54,182 bases of DNA from Mycobacterium sp. IS-3022. Its GTDB lineage: Bacteria > Actinomycetota > Actinomycetes > Mycobacteriales > Mycobacteriaceae. Location of the stretch: contig NZ_LQIN01000018.1 of the NCBI RefSeq assembly GCF_001500065.1, positions 1 through 54,182 of the forward strand, in the 5' to 3' direction. Below, in pieces: positions 17,842-27,685 of this stretch (positions are counted from its first letter, which is position 1; each line of letters starts with the position of its first letter). The notes below the pieces were generated by a model. The model ran no database searches and was not told where the DNA came from. It was given only the letters and a program-made list of their open reading frames with translations. The position numbers and the translations under genes were made by a program.

Positions 17842-17892
17842 CGGGCTTTCCACTGCGGTTTCGACCTCGTCACAGTAAACCCGTCGGCGAAC

Positions 17893-17914
17893 TCAACGCA
17901 CAACCGATGCAGCG
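17893..17914. promoter_or_regulatory. Tandem 11-bp repeats upstream of merR (candidate autoregulatory operator)
   Basis: TCAACGCACAA is followed by CCGATGCAGCG. Each unit matches the crtE-site unit TCGATGCAAAG at 7-8 of 11 positions. It lies between the divergent merR gene and the 144-residue conserved gene. Confidence 0.4.
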
Positions 17915-17963
17915 ATTCGTCTTTTGGATATTGCGGCGCCGCGAAGGGGGTAAATGTAGCTCC

Positions 17964-18398
17964 ATGACCGATCAGGGCAAGGATCACCACCGCCGTCCCG
18001 AGGGACTCGACGACGCGACGGTCGAGGCCGTCGGCGCCGTATCGGAGGCGCTGGAGTGGGTGGAACGCGCGCGCGGCGAGCTGTATTCGTTCCATCAGCT
18101 GATGGGCCGGGCGGATGTTCTGCTCGGCGAGGCCTGCGACAAACTGCGCGATGCCGGTCATGCCGCGGTCGCCGACCGACTCCAGGATGAACTCGTCGGT
18201 CGCAATGTCCTCCACGGTCGCTGGACTTTTCAGATCGTCGAGGAGTTCGACGACTGCTACTGGTCGGTGTTCCGCGACCACGAACGCATGGTCCGCGACG
18301 AGCTACAGCAGGGCCGCAGACACGTATACGAGTCCGAAATGAAGGAGCGGCGCCGGACCCACGGCAAGCCGGGTCACGAACGCCGCCCCAACGAGTGA
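17964..18398 (+). CDS. Conserved hypothetical helical protein
   Basis: A 144-residue charged, mostly helical protein with no signal peptide or membrane segment. Recognisable blocks are GLDDATVEAVGAVSEALEWV, RARGELYSFHQLMGRAD, GRWTFQIVEEFDDCYWSVF and RRHVYESEMKERRRTHGKPG. I recall no function for it. The ATG is chosen because it comes just after a GGGGGTAAA stretch and begins the charged N-terminus MTDQGKDHHRR; the frame extends upstream only across the merR gene on the other strand. It is divergent from merR and ends in a strong hairpin shared with ilvC. Confidence 0.75.
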   Translation: MTDQGKDHHRRPEGLDDATVEAVGAVSEALEWVERARGELYSFHQLMGRADVLLGEACDKLRDAGHAAVADRLQDELVGRNVLHGRWTFQIVEEFDDCYWSVFRDHERMVRDELQQGRRHVYESEMKERRRTHGKPGHERRPNE

Positions 18399-18445
18399 TT
18401 TCGGTGTAGTCAGTTGCGTCCAGCGCAACCAACTACACCGAAATC
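18397..18445. terminator. Bidirectional hairpin between convergent genes
   Basis: Two 22-base arms, starting GATTTCGGTGTAGT and ending ACTACACCGAAATC, pair at 20 of 22 positions around a 5-base loop (TCCAG). There is no T-run. It lies directly at the stop of the 144-residue gene and 4 bases from the ilvC stop, so it likely serves both strands. Confidence 0.75.
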
Positions 18446-18449
18446 GCAA

Positions 18450-19472
<1,023 letters not shown>

Positions 19473-19493
19473 TTATCTCTCACCTGATGGGGC

Positions 19494-20000
19494 TTACTTG
19501 GTGGTGCCGATCCCGCGGGGGCCGCGGGACAGCGACACCACGCCGGACTGCACGATCTCGCGAATTCCGTAGGGCTCCAACACCCGTAGCAGCGCCTCGA
19601 GCTTCTCGGGTGTGCCGGTCGCCTCGATCGTCAACGACTCCGTCGACACGTCGACGACCTTGGCCCGGAACAGGTTCACCGCCTCGATGACCTGACCGCG
19701 GGTCGACGCGTCGGTGCGCACCTTGATCAGTGCAAGCTCACGGGAAACCGAGTTCTCTTCTTCCTGCTCAACGATTTTGATCACGTTCACCAGCTTGTTG
19801 AGCTGCTTGGTGATCTGCTCGAGAGGTGCTTCCTCCACGCTGACGACGATCGTCATCCGCGACATGTTCTTCTGCTCGGTCGCTCCGACCGCCAGGGACT
19901 GAATGTTGAAGCCGCGCCGCGAGAACAGCGACGCGACCCTGGCCAGCACGCCGGGTTTGTCCTCGACGAGCACCGACAACGTATGCGTGGTGGTGCTCAT
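19494..20000 (-). CDS. ilvN: Acetolactate synthase small (regulatory) subunit
   Basis: A 168-residue regulatory subunit with an N-terminal ACT domain, [20 protein letters not shown] then [16 protein letters not shown], and a second C-terminal domain ending in [20 protein letters not shown]. In this family it confers valine feedback inhibition on the large subunit. The ATG overlaps the ilvB stop as ATGA, so the two subunits are co-translated. Confidence 0.96.
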   Translation of the reverse strand: MSTTTHTLSVLVEDKPGVLARVASLFSRRGFNIQSLAVGATEQKNMSRMTIVVSVEEAPLEQITKQLNKLVNVIKIVEQEEENSVSRELALIKVRTDASTRGQVIEAVNLFRAKVVDVSTESLTIEATGTPEKLEALLRVLEPYGIREIVQSGVVSLSRGPRGIGTTK

Positions 20001-21865
20001 GCGTGTCCTTCTTCCGGATCGTCGAACAGCGGGCGGATACCGCGAGCGGCCTGGATCTCGTCGTTGCTGGTGCCCGCCGCGACCATCGGCCACACCTGGG
20101 CGTCCGCGCCGACGATGAAGTCGATCACCACCGGGCGGTCGTTGATCTCACGCGCCTGCCTGATCACGTCCTCGACGTCTTCGGCTCGCTCACAACGCAA
20201 TCCGACGCAGCCCAGCGCCTCGGCCAGCTTGACGAAGTCGGGGATGCGATGGCTGTGGGTGGCCAGATCCGTTTGGCTGTACCGCTCTTCGTAGAACAGC
20301 GTCTGCCACTGCCTCACCATGCCGAGGTTGCCGTTGTTGATGAGGGCCACCTTGATCGGCGCGCCCTCGACGGCACAGGTGGCCAACTCCTGGTTGGTCA
20401 TCTGGAAACAACCGTCGCCGTCGATGGCCCACACCTCGGCCTCGGGGCGGCCGAACTTGGCCCCCATCGCCGCGGGCACGGCGAAGCCCATGGTGCCCAG
20501 GCCGCCGGAATTCAGCCACGTCTTCGGGTTCTCGTAGGAGATGAACTGCGCGGCCCACATCTGGTGCTGGCCGACGCCTGCCACGTACACCGCCTCCGGC
20601 CCGGCCATCTTGCCCAGCGTCTCGATCACGTACTCCGGCGACAGGCTGCCGTCGCTCTGCGGCCCGTAGCTCAACGGGTAGGTCGCCTGCACGCCGCGCA
20701 GGTACTCGAGCCAGTTCTCGATCAGGATCGCGCCGATGGTGCCGTCCCGGCGCAGGGCCGCGATCAAGTCGACGATCACCGCCTTGACGTCGCCCACGAT
20801 CGGGACGTCGGCGTGGCGGTTCTTGCCGATCTCGGCCGGGTCGATGTCGGCGTGGATCACCTTGGCCTCGGGCGCAAAGGAATCCAGCCGGCCGGTCACC
20901 CGGTCGTCGAAGCGGGTGCCCAGCGCGATCAACAGGTCGCTGCGCTGCAGCGCGGCCACCGCGGACACCGTGCCGTGCATCCCCGGCATGCCCATGTTCT
21001 GCGGATGGCTGTCGGGGAACGCTCCGCGCGCCATCAGCGTGGTGACGACGGGGATGCCGGTCAGCTCGGCCAGTTCCAGCAGCTCGGCGCTGGCCTCGCC
21101 GCGGATCACGCCGCCGCCGACGTAGAGCACCGGCTTGCGGGCCGCCGCGATCAGCTTGGCGGCCTCGCGGATCTGCCGGCTGTGCGGTTTGGTGTTGGGT
21201 TTGTAGCCGGGCAGGTCGATGCGCGGCGGCCAGCTGAACGTGCACTGGCCCTGCAGAACGTCCTTGGGGATGTCGACCAGCACCGGACCGGGGCGGCCCG
21301 ACGACGCTATGTGGAACGCCTCGGCTATCGCCTGCGGGATCTCATCGCCGCTGCGCACCAGGAAGTTGTGCTTGGTGATCGGCATCGTGATGCCGGAGAT
21401 GTCGGCCTCCTGGAACGCGTCGGTGCCGATCAGGCCGCGTCCGACCTGGCCGGTGATCGCCACCACCGGGATCGAGTCCATGTGCGCATCGGCCAGCGGC
21501 GTGACGAGGTTCGTGGCGCCGGGACCGGAGGTGGCCATCATCACGCCGACCTTGCCGGTCGCGTGCGCGTAGCCGCTGGCCGCGTGTCCCGCGCCCTGCT
21601 CGTGGCGGACCAGCACGTGGCGCAGCTTCTGCGAGTCGAACAGCGGGTCGTAAACGGGAAGCACAGCGCCGCCGGGGATTCCGAAGATCGTGTCGACGTC
21701 GAGTTCCTCGAGCGACCGGATCACCGCCTGCGCACCGGTCATCTGTTGCGGCGCAAGCCGTTTGGCTGATGCGGGCGCCGGCTTGGCCGCCGGTTTCGCG
21801 GCATGTCCGTCATCGGGCACGGTGGCCGCCACTTGCTCCAGCGGTCGGGTGGTTGGTGCGCTCAC
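19997..21865 (-). CDS. ilvB: Acetolactate synthase large subunit
   Basis: A 622-residue thiamine-diphosphate enzyme, first shared step of branched-chain amino acid synthesis. The activating Glu is in [15 protein letters not shown], the FAD-binding middle domain follows, and the ThDP motif is [19 protein letters not shown] through NNGNLGMV. The first 40 residues are an Ala/Pro/Lys-rich extension before [14 protein letters not shown], as is common in mycobacteria. The start is GTG with AGGAG upstream. Expression is very likely controlled by the leader peptide and terminator just upstream. Confidence 0.97.
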   Translation of the reverse strand: MSAPTTRPLEQVAATVPDDGHAAKPAAKPAPASAKRLAPQQMTGAQAVIRSLEELDVDTIFGIPGGAVLPVYDPLFDSQKLRHVLVRHEQGAGHAASGYAHATGKVGVMMATSGPGATNLVTPLADAHMDSIPVVAITGQVGRGLIGTDAFQEADISGITMPITKHNFLVRSGDEIPQAIAEAFHIASSGRPGPVLVDIPKDVLQGQCTFSWPPRIDLPGYKPNTKPHSRQIREAAKLIAAARKPVLYVGGGVIRGEASAELLELAELTGIPVVTTLMARGAFPDSHPQNMGMPGMHGTVSAVAALQRSDLLIALGTRFDDRVTGRLDSFAPEAKVIHADIDPAEIGKNRHADVPIVGDVKAVIVDLIAALRRDGTIGAILIENWLEYLRGVQATYPLSYGPQSDGSLSPEYVIETLGKMAGPEAVYVAGVGQHQMWAAQFISYENPKTWLNSGGLGTMGFAVPAAMGAKFGRPEAEVWAIDGDGCFQMTNQELATCAVEGAPIKVALINNGNLGMVRQWQTLFYEERYSQTDLATHSHRIPDFVKLAEALGCVGLRCERAEDVEDVIRQAREINDRPVVIDFIVGADAQVWPMVAAGTSNDEIQAARGIRPLFDDPEEGHA

Positions 21866-21931
21866 GGTGTTCGCTCTCCTAAATCCTGTTCCGGATCCGT
21901 ATCTAGGGTCTCAAATCAGTGGTCGGGCAAG

Positions 21932-21967
21932 AAAAAACCCCCGTCAGCTGGGCTGCTGTACGAGGGT
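21932..21967 (-). terminator. Attenuator terminator in the ilvB leader
   Basis: On the minus strand ACCCTCGT pairs with ACGGGGGT, and an inner CAGC/GCTG pair extends the stem. Six T residues follow at once, making an intrinsic terminator. It lies between the leader peptide stop and ilvB, the expected place for an attenuator. Confidence 0.85.
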
Positions 21968-21986
21968 CGCGCGTCGGTGCCGGTGG

Positions 21987-22058
21987 TTATGCCCGAGTAA
22001 GGGCGAGCGCGGCATCAACGCGCTTCCCAATTACTACGAGCAACCCCACGGCCTGCAT
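21987..22058 (-). CDS. ilvB leader peptide, rich in branched-chain residues
   Basis: A 23-residue reading frame on the minus strand: MQAVGLLVVIGKRVDAALAL then TRA and TAA. The core V-G-L-L-V-V-I supplies Val, Leu and Ile codons, as in known branched-chain attenuators. It starts 8 bases after a good -10 box and ends 20 bases before the terminator stem. Ribosome stalling when these amino acids are scarce should favour read-through into ilvBNC. Confidence 0.82.
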   Translation of the reverse strand: MQAVGLLVVIGKRVDAALALTRA

Positions 22059-22066
22059 AACCGTCG

Positions 22067-22096
22067 ACCGTAGCCTCCGCACTGGTCACAGGTCAA
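22067..22096 (-). promoter_or_regulatory. SigA-type promoter of the ilvBNC leader
   Basis: TTGACC and TACGGT are separated by 18 bases on the minus strand. The -10 box is 8 bases from the leader peptide ATG, so the transcript would begin almost at that codon. Confidence 0.65.
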
Positions 22097-22156
22097 ATTG
22101 CGGAACCGCGGCGGTCGATTTCCCGGCCCCGGCAGCAGCGGTGCGAAGATGACCAG

Positions 22157-22552
22157 GTGAGTCCCGACGCCGAACCCGCCCCCGTCGTCATCCGTATCTC
22201 GCCCATGGCGCATTTCGCGGTGGGATTCCTGGCGCTGAGCCTGCTTTCGCTGGTTCTGGCCGGGCTGACGTGGGTGGCCGTTCTGCTGATCGTTCCGATC
22301 GGATTGTCGGTCTATGTTGCGCGCTACCGGACTGTTGCCGACCGCGACACGGTCACCGCGCGATCCCTACTGGGCAGCGAGACGGTGCAATGGGACGACG
22401 TCGACGGTCTGAGATTCGGTAAGGGATCGTCGGCCTACGCCCATCTCAAGGACGGTAGGGACCTGCGTCTGCCGGCGGTGACGTTTGCGACGCTGCCACT
22501 GCTGACCGAGGCCAGCGGCGGCCGCGTTCCGAACCCGTATTCGCAGGGTTAG
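22157..22552 (+). CDS. cfp6: PH-domain membrane protein, low-molecular-weight antigen CFP6-like
   Basis: A 131-residue protein with two hydrophobic segments near residues 16-55 (MAHFAVGFLALSLLSLVLAG, WVAVLLIVPIGLSVYVA) and a bacterial PH-like domain after them (VTARSLLGSETVQWDDVDGL). It corresponds in place and sequence to M. tuberculosis Rv3004 (cfp6). The function is unknown. The GTG start is 6 bases after a short GAAGATGACCA stretch. Its stop overlaps that of the DoxX gene by 4 bp, tail to tail. Confidence 0.82.
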   Translation: MSPDAEPAPVVIRISPMAHFAVGFLALSLLSLVLAGLTWVAVLLIVPIGLSVYVARYRTVADRDTVTARSLLGSETVQWDDVDGLRFGKGSSAYAHLKDGRDLRLPAVTFATLPLLTEASGGRVPNPYSQG

Positions 22553-23379
22553 GCGAGCGGGTTGCCGCCGTTGAACAGCACCCAGATCGCCACACCCGCA
22601 CCCGCGCCGAGCACGAGTGCACCGAACGACCCGATGAACGGCCGGCGCGCCCAGCCGCGGCCGGCGTCGAACCCGTACCGGCCGGGGCCGGTCAACACGA
22701 GAGCGGCCACCGCGCACGCCAGGAACACCTTGTACTCATGCCCGTCGGTGAGGAAATCCGACAGCCGCGCCGCTTCGTGGGCCTCCATCGCATCGGCCAG
22801 CACGCCGGTCACCAGATATGCCAGCGCGCCGGCGGCCGCCACCGGCGTGAACAGGCCCAGGATCAGCAACACCCCGGCGGCGATCTGACCGCCGGTGGCG
22901 ACGTAGGTCAGGATGTCGGCGTAGCGGAAGCCCATGTCGGACAGTTCCGCCTCCCACCCGTTGAGTCCGGGCCCGCCCCACAGGCCGAAGGCCTTCTGCA
23001 GGCCGTGGCCGATGAACAGCGCGCCGATCGCAAGGCGCAATAGGAGAATGCCGAGGTCGAGGGTGCCGCGGCGGTGCTTTTCCCGGCCCAGCGGCTCGGC
23101 TTCGATCTCGGCCGGTTCAGCCGCGAAGCCGCTCATGGCATGCCGCCCGCCGGGCTGCACGTACGGCAGCGGCTCGGGTTCGTTGAGTAGCCCGAACCCC
23201 GGCGTGCCCGAAGCGGTGCCGTTGGCGTCGTAGTGCGGGATCGCGGTGGTTTCGAAATCGCCTGCGTAGTCGGTGGACGGCAGATCGTCTTCGGGATCGA
23301 CCAGGCTCGCCGACACGGGCCGCCCAGCCGCGTCGTCGGGCCGCTGCCAGGCGAGTGGGTCATTGGAATGACTGGTCAC
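22549..23379 (-). CDS. DoxX-family membrane protein (Rv3005c-like)
   Basis: A 276-residue protein: about 110 polar N-terminal residues, then a DoxX domain with four or more membrane segments, for example LGILLLRLAIGALFIGHGLQ and TGGQIAAGVLLILGLFTPVA. In M. tuberculosis the homologue joins SodA and SseA in a membrane oxidoreductase complex against oxidative stress; that role here is by homology. I chose the GTG of TSHSNDPLAW because TACGCT lies 6 bases upstream (leaderless); a GTG 24 bases earlier is possible. Confidence 0.85.
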   Translation of the reverse strand: MTSHSNDPLAWQRPDDAAGRPVSASLVDPEDDLPSTDYAGDFETTAIPHYDANGTASGTPGFGLLNEPEPLPYVQPGGRHAMSGFAAEPAEIEAEPLGREKHRRGTLDLGILLLRLAIGALFIGHGLQKAFGLWGGPGLNGWEAELSDMGFRYADILTYVATGGQIAAGVLLILGLFTPVAAAGALAYLVTGVLADAMEAHEAARLSDFLTDGHEYKVFLACAVAALVLTGPGRYGFDAGRGWARRPFIGSFGALVLGAGAGVAIWVLFNGGNPLA

Positions 23380-23385
23380 ATTGCC

Positions 23386-23391
23386 AGCGTA
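23386..23391 (-). promoter_or_regulatory. -10 box for leaderless DoxX mRNA
   Basis: TACGCT on the minus strand, 6 bases before the chosen GTG. Further upstream, GCTAGTC is repeated with an 11-base period (23395 and 23406), which might be a regulatory site. Confidence 0.4.
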
Positions 23392-23518
23392 AGTGCTAGT
23401 CACCCGCTAGTCGGGTATTGGCGCGGTGCTTTCCCGACCTTAATTTGCGAGCTCCCCGCGGTGACGTCAGGCGGGTGTGCGTGGCGCGTCCCGCCGAATG
23501 ATCCGTAACCTGGCTCGC

Positions 23519-24640
23519 ATGAAACTGCGCCGGCCGATGAGGGGCGTGCTCGCCGTGTTGTGCGCGGCGTCGCTCGTCGGTTCGGGCTGTGCGCGGTTCG
23601 ACGACGCGCAATCGCAACCGTTCACCACGGAGCCGAAGCTCGAGCCGGGTCCGACATCGACGCCGCCGCCCCCGCCTCCGTTGCCTCCGACGCCGTTCCC
23701 GAAGGAGTGCCCGGCGCCCGGCGTCATGCAGGGCTGCCTGGAGAGCACGAGCGGGCTGATCATGCTGCCCGACAGCCAGTCGGCTCTGGTCGCCGAGCGC
23801 ACGACCGGTGTGGTCAAGGAGATTTCGGTCCGGGCCGAACCCAAGGTCAAGACCACGATGCCGGTCGACGGCTCGGGTGACGGCGGGCTGATGGACATCG
23901 TGCTCTCGCCGACCTATCAACAGGACCGGCTGATGTACGCCTATGTCAGCACGCCGACGGACAACCGCGTGATCCGCATCGCCGACGGCGACATCCCCAA
24001 GCCGATCCTGACCGGCATCCCGAAGGGCGCCACCGGTAACACGGGCGCATTGATCTTCACCAGCCCCACGACGCTGCTGGTGCAGACCGGCGACGCGGGC
24101 AATCCCGCCGACGCGGCGAATCCGGATTCGTTGGCGGGCAAGGTGTTGCGCATCGAACAGCCCACCACGGTGGACCAGGCCCCGACGACGACGGCGCTGT
24201 CGGGCTTGGGCGCCGCCGGCGGCATGTGCATCGACCACTCGGACGGGTCGCTGTACGTCACCGACCGCGCGCCGTCCGGTGACCGGTTGCAGCGCATCAC
24301 CAAGGACTCCAAGACGTCGACCGTGTGGACCTGGCCCGACCGTCCTGGCGTGGCGGGCTGCGCAGCGCTCGACGGCACGGTGTTGGTCAACCTCGTCAAC
24401 ACCAAGCAGACGGTCGCCGTGCGGCTCGCTCCCGATACCGGCGCGGTCACCGGCGACCCGGAGGTCGTGCGGCAGGATCAGCACGGCCACGCGTGGGCGC
24501 TGGCGATGTCACCCGACGGCAACGTCTGGGGCGCGACGGTCAACAAGACGGCAGGCGACGCCCAAAGACTCGACGACGTCGTCTTCCCGTTGTTCCCGCA
24601 GGGTGGCGGGTTCCCGCGGCAGAACGCCGACAACACCTGA
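23519..24640 (+). CDS. lppZ: Lipoprotein with PQQ-glucose-dehydrogenase-like propeller (LppZ-like)
   Basis: A 373-residue lipoprotein. The N-terminal signal MKLRRPMRGVLAVLCAASL ends in the lipobox LVGSGC, with Cys at residue 23. A Pro-rich linker follows, and then a sorbosone/glucose-dehydrogenase-type beta-propeller (LIMLPDSQSALVAERTTGVV, GGLMDIVLSPTYQQDRLMYA). Enzyme activity is unproven. The ATG comes 7 bases after TAACCT, a leaderless arrangement. It matches Rv3006 in place. Confidence 0.88.
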   Translation: MKLRRPMRGVLAVLCAASLVGSGCARFDDAQSQPFTTEPKLEPGPTSTPPPPPPLPPTPFPKECPAPGVMQGCLESTSGLIMLPDSQSALVAERTTGVVKEISVRAEPKVKTTMPVDGSGDGGLMDIVLSPTYQQDRLMYAYVSTPTDNRVIRIADGDIPKPILTGIPKGATGNTGALIFTSPTTLLVQTGDAGNPADAANPDSLAGKVLRIEQPTTVDQAPTTTALSGLGAAGGMCIDHSDGSLYVTDRAPSGDRLQRITKDSKTSTVWTWPDRPGVAGCAALDGTVLVNLVNTKQTVAVRLAPDTGAVTGDPEVVRQDQHGHAWALAMSPDGNVWGATVNKTAGDAQRLDDVVFPLFPQGGGFPRQNADNT

Positions 24641-24652
24641 TCGCCCCGCGGG

Positions 24653-25390
24653 TCATGCGTTTGTTCCACCGTCGACGGTGAGCACCGCGCCGGTGATGTT
24701 GGACGCGCCCGGGCCCGCCAAGAATGCGACGGCATCGGCGACATCACGGGCGGCGGCATACCGGCCGAGCGCGCTCATCGCTCGTTGTTCGTCGGCTCCG
24801 GCAGCGTCGGCGGGGTTCATGTCGGTGTCCGTCGAGCCGGGTTGCACGAGGTTGACGGTGATGTTCCGACCGCCGACATCGCGCGCCAGCCCCTTGGTGA
24901 ACCCGACGAGTGCGGCCTTGCTCATCGAATACAGCGTGACGCCCGGAAATGGGACGCGTTCGGCCAGATTGCTGCCGATGCTGATGATCCGGCCGCCGTC
25001 GGGCATGTGCCTAAGCGCGGCCTGGCTGGCCAGGTAAACCGCGCGGGCGTGGATGGCGAGCGTGCGGTCGATCTCGTCGACCGAGACGTCGTCGATCGGG
25101 CCGTACGGGAAGACGCCCGCGTTGTTGACGAGGATGTCGAGCCGGCCCAACTCGGCATTCGTCTGTTCGACTGCGGCCACCACGTCGACGGAGGCGCTGT
25201 CCGCCTTGATGGCCAGGCCGCGGCGGGCCTGCGCAGTGACCCCGTCGATCACTTCGTCGGCGCGCTCCTTGGATTGGGCGTAGGTGATGGCGACGTCCGC
25301 GCCGAGTTCGGCGAGCCGAGCCGCGATGGCGGCACCGATACCCCTGCTGCCTCCGGTTACCAGGGCGGTCTTTCCCGACAGGTCCGACAT
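24653..25390 (-). CDS. Short-chain dehydrogenase/reductase
   Basis: A 245-residue classical SDR. The cofactor fold is ALVTGGSRGIGAAIAARLAE, NNAG is present in LVNNAGVFPYGP, and the catalytic Ser, Tyr and Lys are in ISIGSNLAERVPF and YSMSKAALVGF. The substrate is unknown. The ATG is chosen because AAGGGAG lies 7 bases upstream. It is divergent from a TetR gene, and an identical 14-bp operator copy lies before each, so it is probably the TetR target. Confidence 0.9.
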   Translation of the reverse strand: MSDLSGKTALVTGGSRGIGAAIAARLAELGADVAITYAQSKERADEVIDGVTAQARRGLAIKADSASVDVVAAVEQTNAELGRLDILVNNAGVFPYGPIDDVSVDEIDRTLAIHARAVYLASQAALRHMPDGGRIISIGSNLAERVPFPGVTLYSMSKAALVGFTKGLARDVGGRNITVNLVQPGSTDTDMNPADAAGADEQRAMSALGRYAAARDVADAVAFLAGPGASNITGAVLTVDGGTNA

Positions 25391-25407
25391 GGCGTTCTCC
25401 CTTTTTG

Positions 25408-25473
25408 TGTCGTTCGATACATAACTATCTGACATGCTTATGCTTGTCAACGATTACTTTGTCGTTCGATACA
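25408..25473. promoter_or_regulatory. Duplicated 14-bp operator between SDR and TetR genes
   Basis: TGTCGTTCGATACA occurs exactly twice, at 25408-25421 and 25460-25473, one next to each gene's ribosome binding site. Each ends in TGT...ACA. The regulator between which they lie is the natural candidate to bind them. Confidence 0.65.
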
Positions 25474-25487
25474 AAAGGAGGGTGCGG

Positions 25488-26093
25488 ATGGCGTCACGCG
25501 GCAGACCGCGCACCTTCGACCGAACGCGCGCCTTGGAACGGGCCATGGAGGTGTTCTGGCAACACGGCTATGACGGTGCGTCGATGACCGACCTGACCAC
25601 GTCGATGGGAATCAACTCACCGAGCTTGTACGCGGCGTTCGGCTCCAAGGAGGAGTTGTTCCGCGAGGCCGTCGCCCACTACGACCAGACCTTGGGCGCC
25701 GCGGCGGCCGCCGAATTGCGGGATCGGCCAACGGCGCGCGAGGCCATCGCGGCGGTGCTGAGACACCACGCCGACGTGTTCTGCAATCCCGACAAACCTC
25801 GCGGTTGCATGATCGTGCTCGCGGCCACCACATGCACCGAGCGCACCCGGTCAGTGCATGAACACCTCGCGCAGTGGCGGATCGCCACCGAGGACGCCTT
25901 CCGTGCGCGCGTCGAACGCGGCATCGCAGACGGTGACGTACCCCCCGGCGCCGACGCCGCGACGATTGCCGCGTTCTACAACACCGTGAACCACGGGATG
26001 GCGATTCAGGCCCGCGATCGCGCGGACAGAACCAAGCTGTCGGCGATCGCCGAAGCCGCAATCGCGGCCTGGGACAGTCTCGTTCGCGCTTAG
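25488..26093 (+). CDS. TetR-family transcriptional regulator
   Basis: A 201-residue regulator. The N-terminal helix-turn-helix runs RGRPRTFDRTRALERAMEVF, then GYDGASMTDLTTSMGINSPS and LYAAFGSKEELF. A ligand domain of the AcrR/C-terminal type follows, containing RGCMIVLAATTCTER. The ATG has AAAGGAGG 7 bases upstream, so it is preferred over upstream in-frame codons. It likely represses itself and the divergent SDR. Confidence 0.92.
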   Translation: MASRGRPRTFDRTRALERAMEVFWQHGYDGASMTDLTTSMGINSPSLYAAFGSKEELFREAVAHYDQTLGAAAAAELRDRPTAREAIAAVLRHHADVFCNPDKPRGCMIVLAATTCTERTRSVHEHLAQWRIATEDAFRARVERGIADGDVPPGADAATIAAFYNTVNHGMAIQARDRADRTKLSAIAEAAIAAWDSLVRA

Positions 26094-26096
26094 TAG

Positions 26097-26158
26097 GCGT
26101 GAAATTGCGTTCACGGCTGTGGTTCGGCGTGAGCGAACAGCCCTCAGCGCGATTTCGC
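26097..26158. terminator. Long imperfect hairpin between tetR and gatB
   Basis: An inner stem GGCTG...TTCG / CGAA-CAGCC and an outer stem GTGAAATTGCG / CGCGATTTCGC together fill the whole gap between the two convergent genes. No T-run is present; the placement suggests a bidirectional terminator. Confidence 0.5.
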
Positions 26159-26160
26159 GA

Positions 26161-27663
26161 TCAGGAGCAAGCCGCCAAGACCAGTTCACGCACCCGGGCC
26201 GCGTCGGCCTGCCCCTTGGTCGCCTTCATCACGGCGCCGACGATCGCGCCTGCGGCCTGCACCTTGCCGCCGCGGATCTTCTCGACGATGCCGGGGTTGG
26301 CCGCCAGCGCCTCGTCGACGGCGGACTGCAGTGCCGAGTCGTCACGCACGACCTCCAGGCCGCGGTGCTTCATCACCTGTTCGGGTTCACCTTCACCGGC
26401 GAGCACACCCTCGACGACCTGACGGGCCAGCTTGTTCGACAACTTGCCGTCGTCGACGAGTTTGACCACCGCGGCCACCTGCGCGGGCGTGATGGGCAGC
26501 GCGTCCAGTTCGACGCCTGACTCGTTGGCCTTCTGCACCAGGAAATTTCCCCACCATGCCCGGGCGGCGTCACTGGACGCCCCCTGTGCGACGGTCTCGG
26601 CGATCAGATCCAAGGCTCCGATGTTGACGAGGTCGCGCATGACCTCGTCGGAAATGCCCCAGTCGTCCTGAATCCGCTTGCGCAGCAACCACGGAAGTTC
26701 GGGGATCGTGCCACGCAGTCGCTCCACCCACTCGGCGTCGGGAGCCACCGGCTCGAGATCGGGTTCGGGGAAGTACCGGTAGTCCTCGGCGGTTTCCTTG
26801 CTCCGGCCCGGCGAGGTGTAGCCGTCCTCGTGGAAGTGTCTGGTCTCCTGTGTGACGTGACCGCCCGAATCGAGAACCGCTGCCTGGCGGCGCATCTCGT
26901 AACGGACGGCGACCTCGACGCTCTTGAGCGAGTTGACGTTCTTGGTTTCGGTGCGGGTCCCGAACTGCTCCTGCCCGATCGGCTTGAGCGAGACGTTGGA
27001 ATCGCAGCGCATCGACCCCTGGTCCATCCGTACGTCGGATACGCCCAAGCCCCGCAAGAGATCCCGCAGCGCGGTCAGATACGCACGGGCGATCTCGGGA
27101 GCACGCGCACCGGTTCCCTCGATCGGCTTGGTGACGATCTCGATCAGCGGCACCCCGGACCGGTTGTAGTCGATCAGCGAGGTCGTCGCACCCTCGATGC
27201 GGCCGGTGTCGCTGCCGAGATGGGTCAGTTTGCCGGTGTCCTCTTCCATGTGGGCCCGCTCGATCTCGACCCGCCAGGTGGACCCGTCATCGAGCGGCAC
27301 ATCGAGGAAACCGTTGATCGCGATCGGCTCGTCATACTGCGAGATCTGGTAGTTCTTCGGCATGTCCGGATAGAAGTAGTTCTTCCGGGCGAACCGGCAC
27401 CACGGCACGATCTCACAATTCAGCGCGAGCCCGATCCGGATCGCCGACTCGACGGCTTTCTCGTTGAGCACCGGCAGCGACCCCGGCAGCCCAAGACAGA
27501 CCGGGCACACCTGCGTGTTGGGTTCGGCTCCGAACTTGTTGGCGCAGGTGCAGAACATCTTGGTCGCGGTGGACAGTTCGACGTGCACTTCCAAGCCCAG
27601 CACCGGCTCGTATCGCGCGACCACGTCGTCGTAGTCGATGAGTTCGGCGGTGGCGACAGTCAT
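26161..27663 (-). CDS. gatB: Asp/Glu-tRNA(Asn/Gln) amidotransferase subunit B
   Basis: A 500-residue GatB. It binds the mischarged tRNA and phosphorylates the Glu or Asp side chain so it can be amidated. The N-terminal [16 protein letters not shown] and zinc-type Cys cluster [19 protein letters not shown] are seen, with the helical YqeY-like tail at the end. The ATG is preferred over an upstream in-frame codon because it is the family start ([13 protein letters not shown]) and TAGGAT lies 7 bases before it. It is separated from gatA by pfkA. Confidence 0.95.
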   Translation of the reverse strand: MTVATAELIDYDDVVARYEPVLGLEVHVELSTATKMFCTCANKFGAEPNTQVCPVCLGLPGSLPVLNEKAVESAIRIGLALNCEIVPWCRFARKNYFYPDMPKNYQISQYDEPIAINGFLDVPLDDGSTWRVEIERAHMEEDTGKLTHLGSDTGRIEGATTSLIDYNRSGVPLIEIVTKPIEGTGARAPEIARAYLTALRDLLRGLGVSDVRMDQGSMRCDSNVSLKPIGQEQFGTRTETKNVNSLKSVEVAVRYEMRRQAAVLDSGGHVTQETRHFHEDGYTSPGRSKETAEDYRYFPEPDLEPVAPDAEWVERLRGTIPELPWLLRKRIQDDWGISDEVMRDLVNIGALDLIAETVAQGASSDAARAWWGNFLVQKANESGVELDALPITPAQVAAVVKLVDDGKLSNKLARQVVEGVLAGEGEPEQVMKHRGLEVVRDDSALQSAVDEALAANPGIVEKIRGGKVQAAGAIVGAVMKATKGQADAARVRELVLAACS

Positions 27664-27670
27664 GACCCCG

Positions 27671-27676
27671 ATCCTA
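27671..27676 (-). promoter_or_regulatory. -10 box for leaderless gatB mRNA
   Basis: TAGGAT on the minus strand, 7 bases before the ATG. It lies just after the pfkA terminator hairpins, consistent with gatB having its own transcript. Confidence 0.45.
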
Positions 27677-27685
27677 GTGCGTCCT

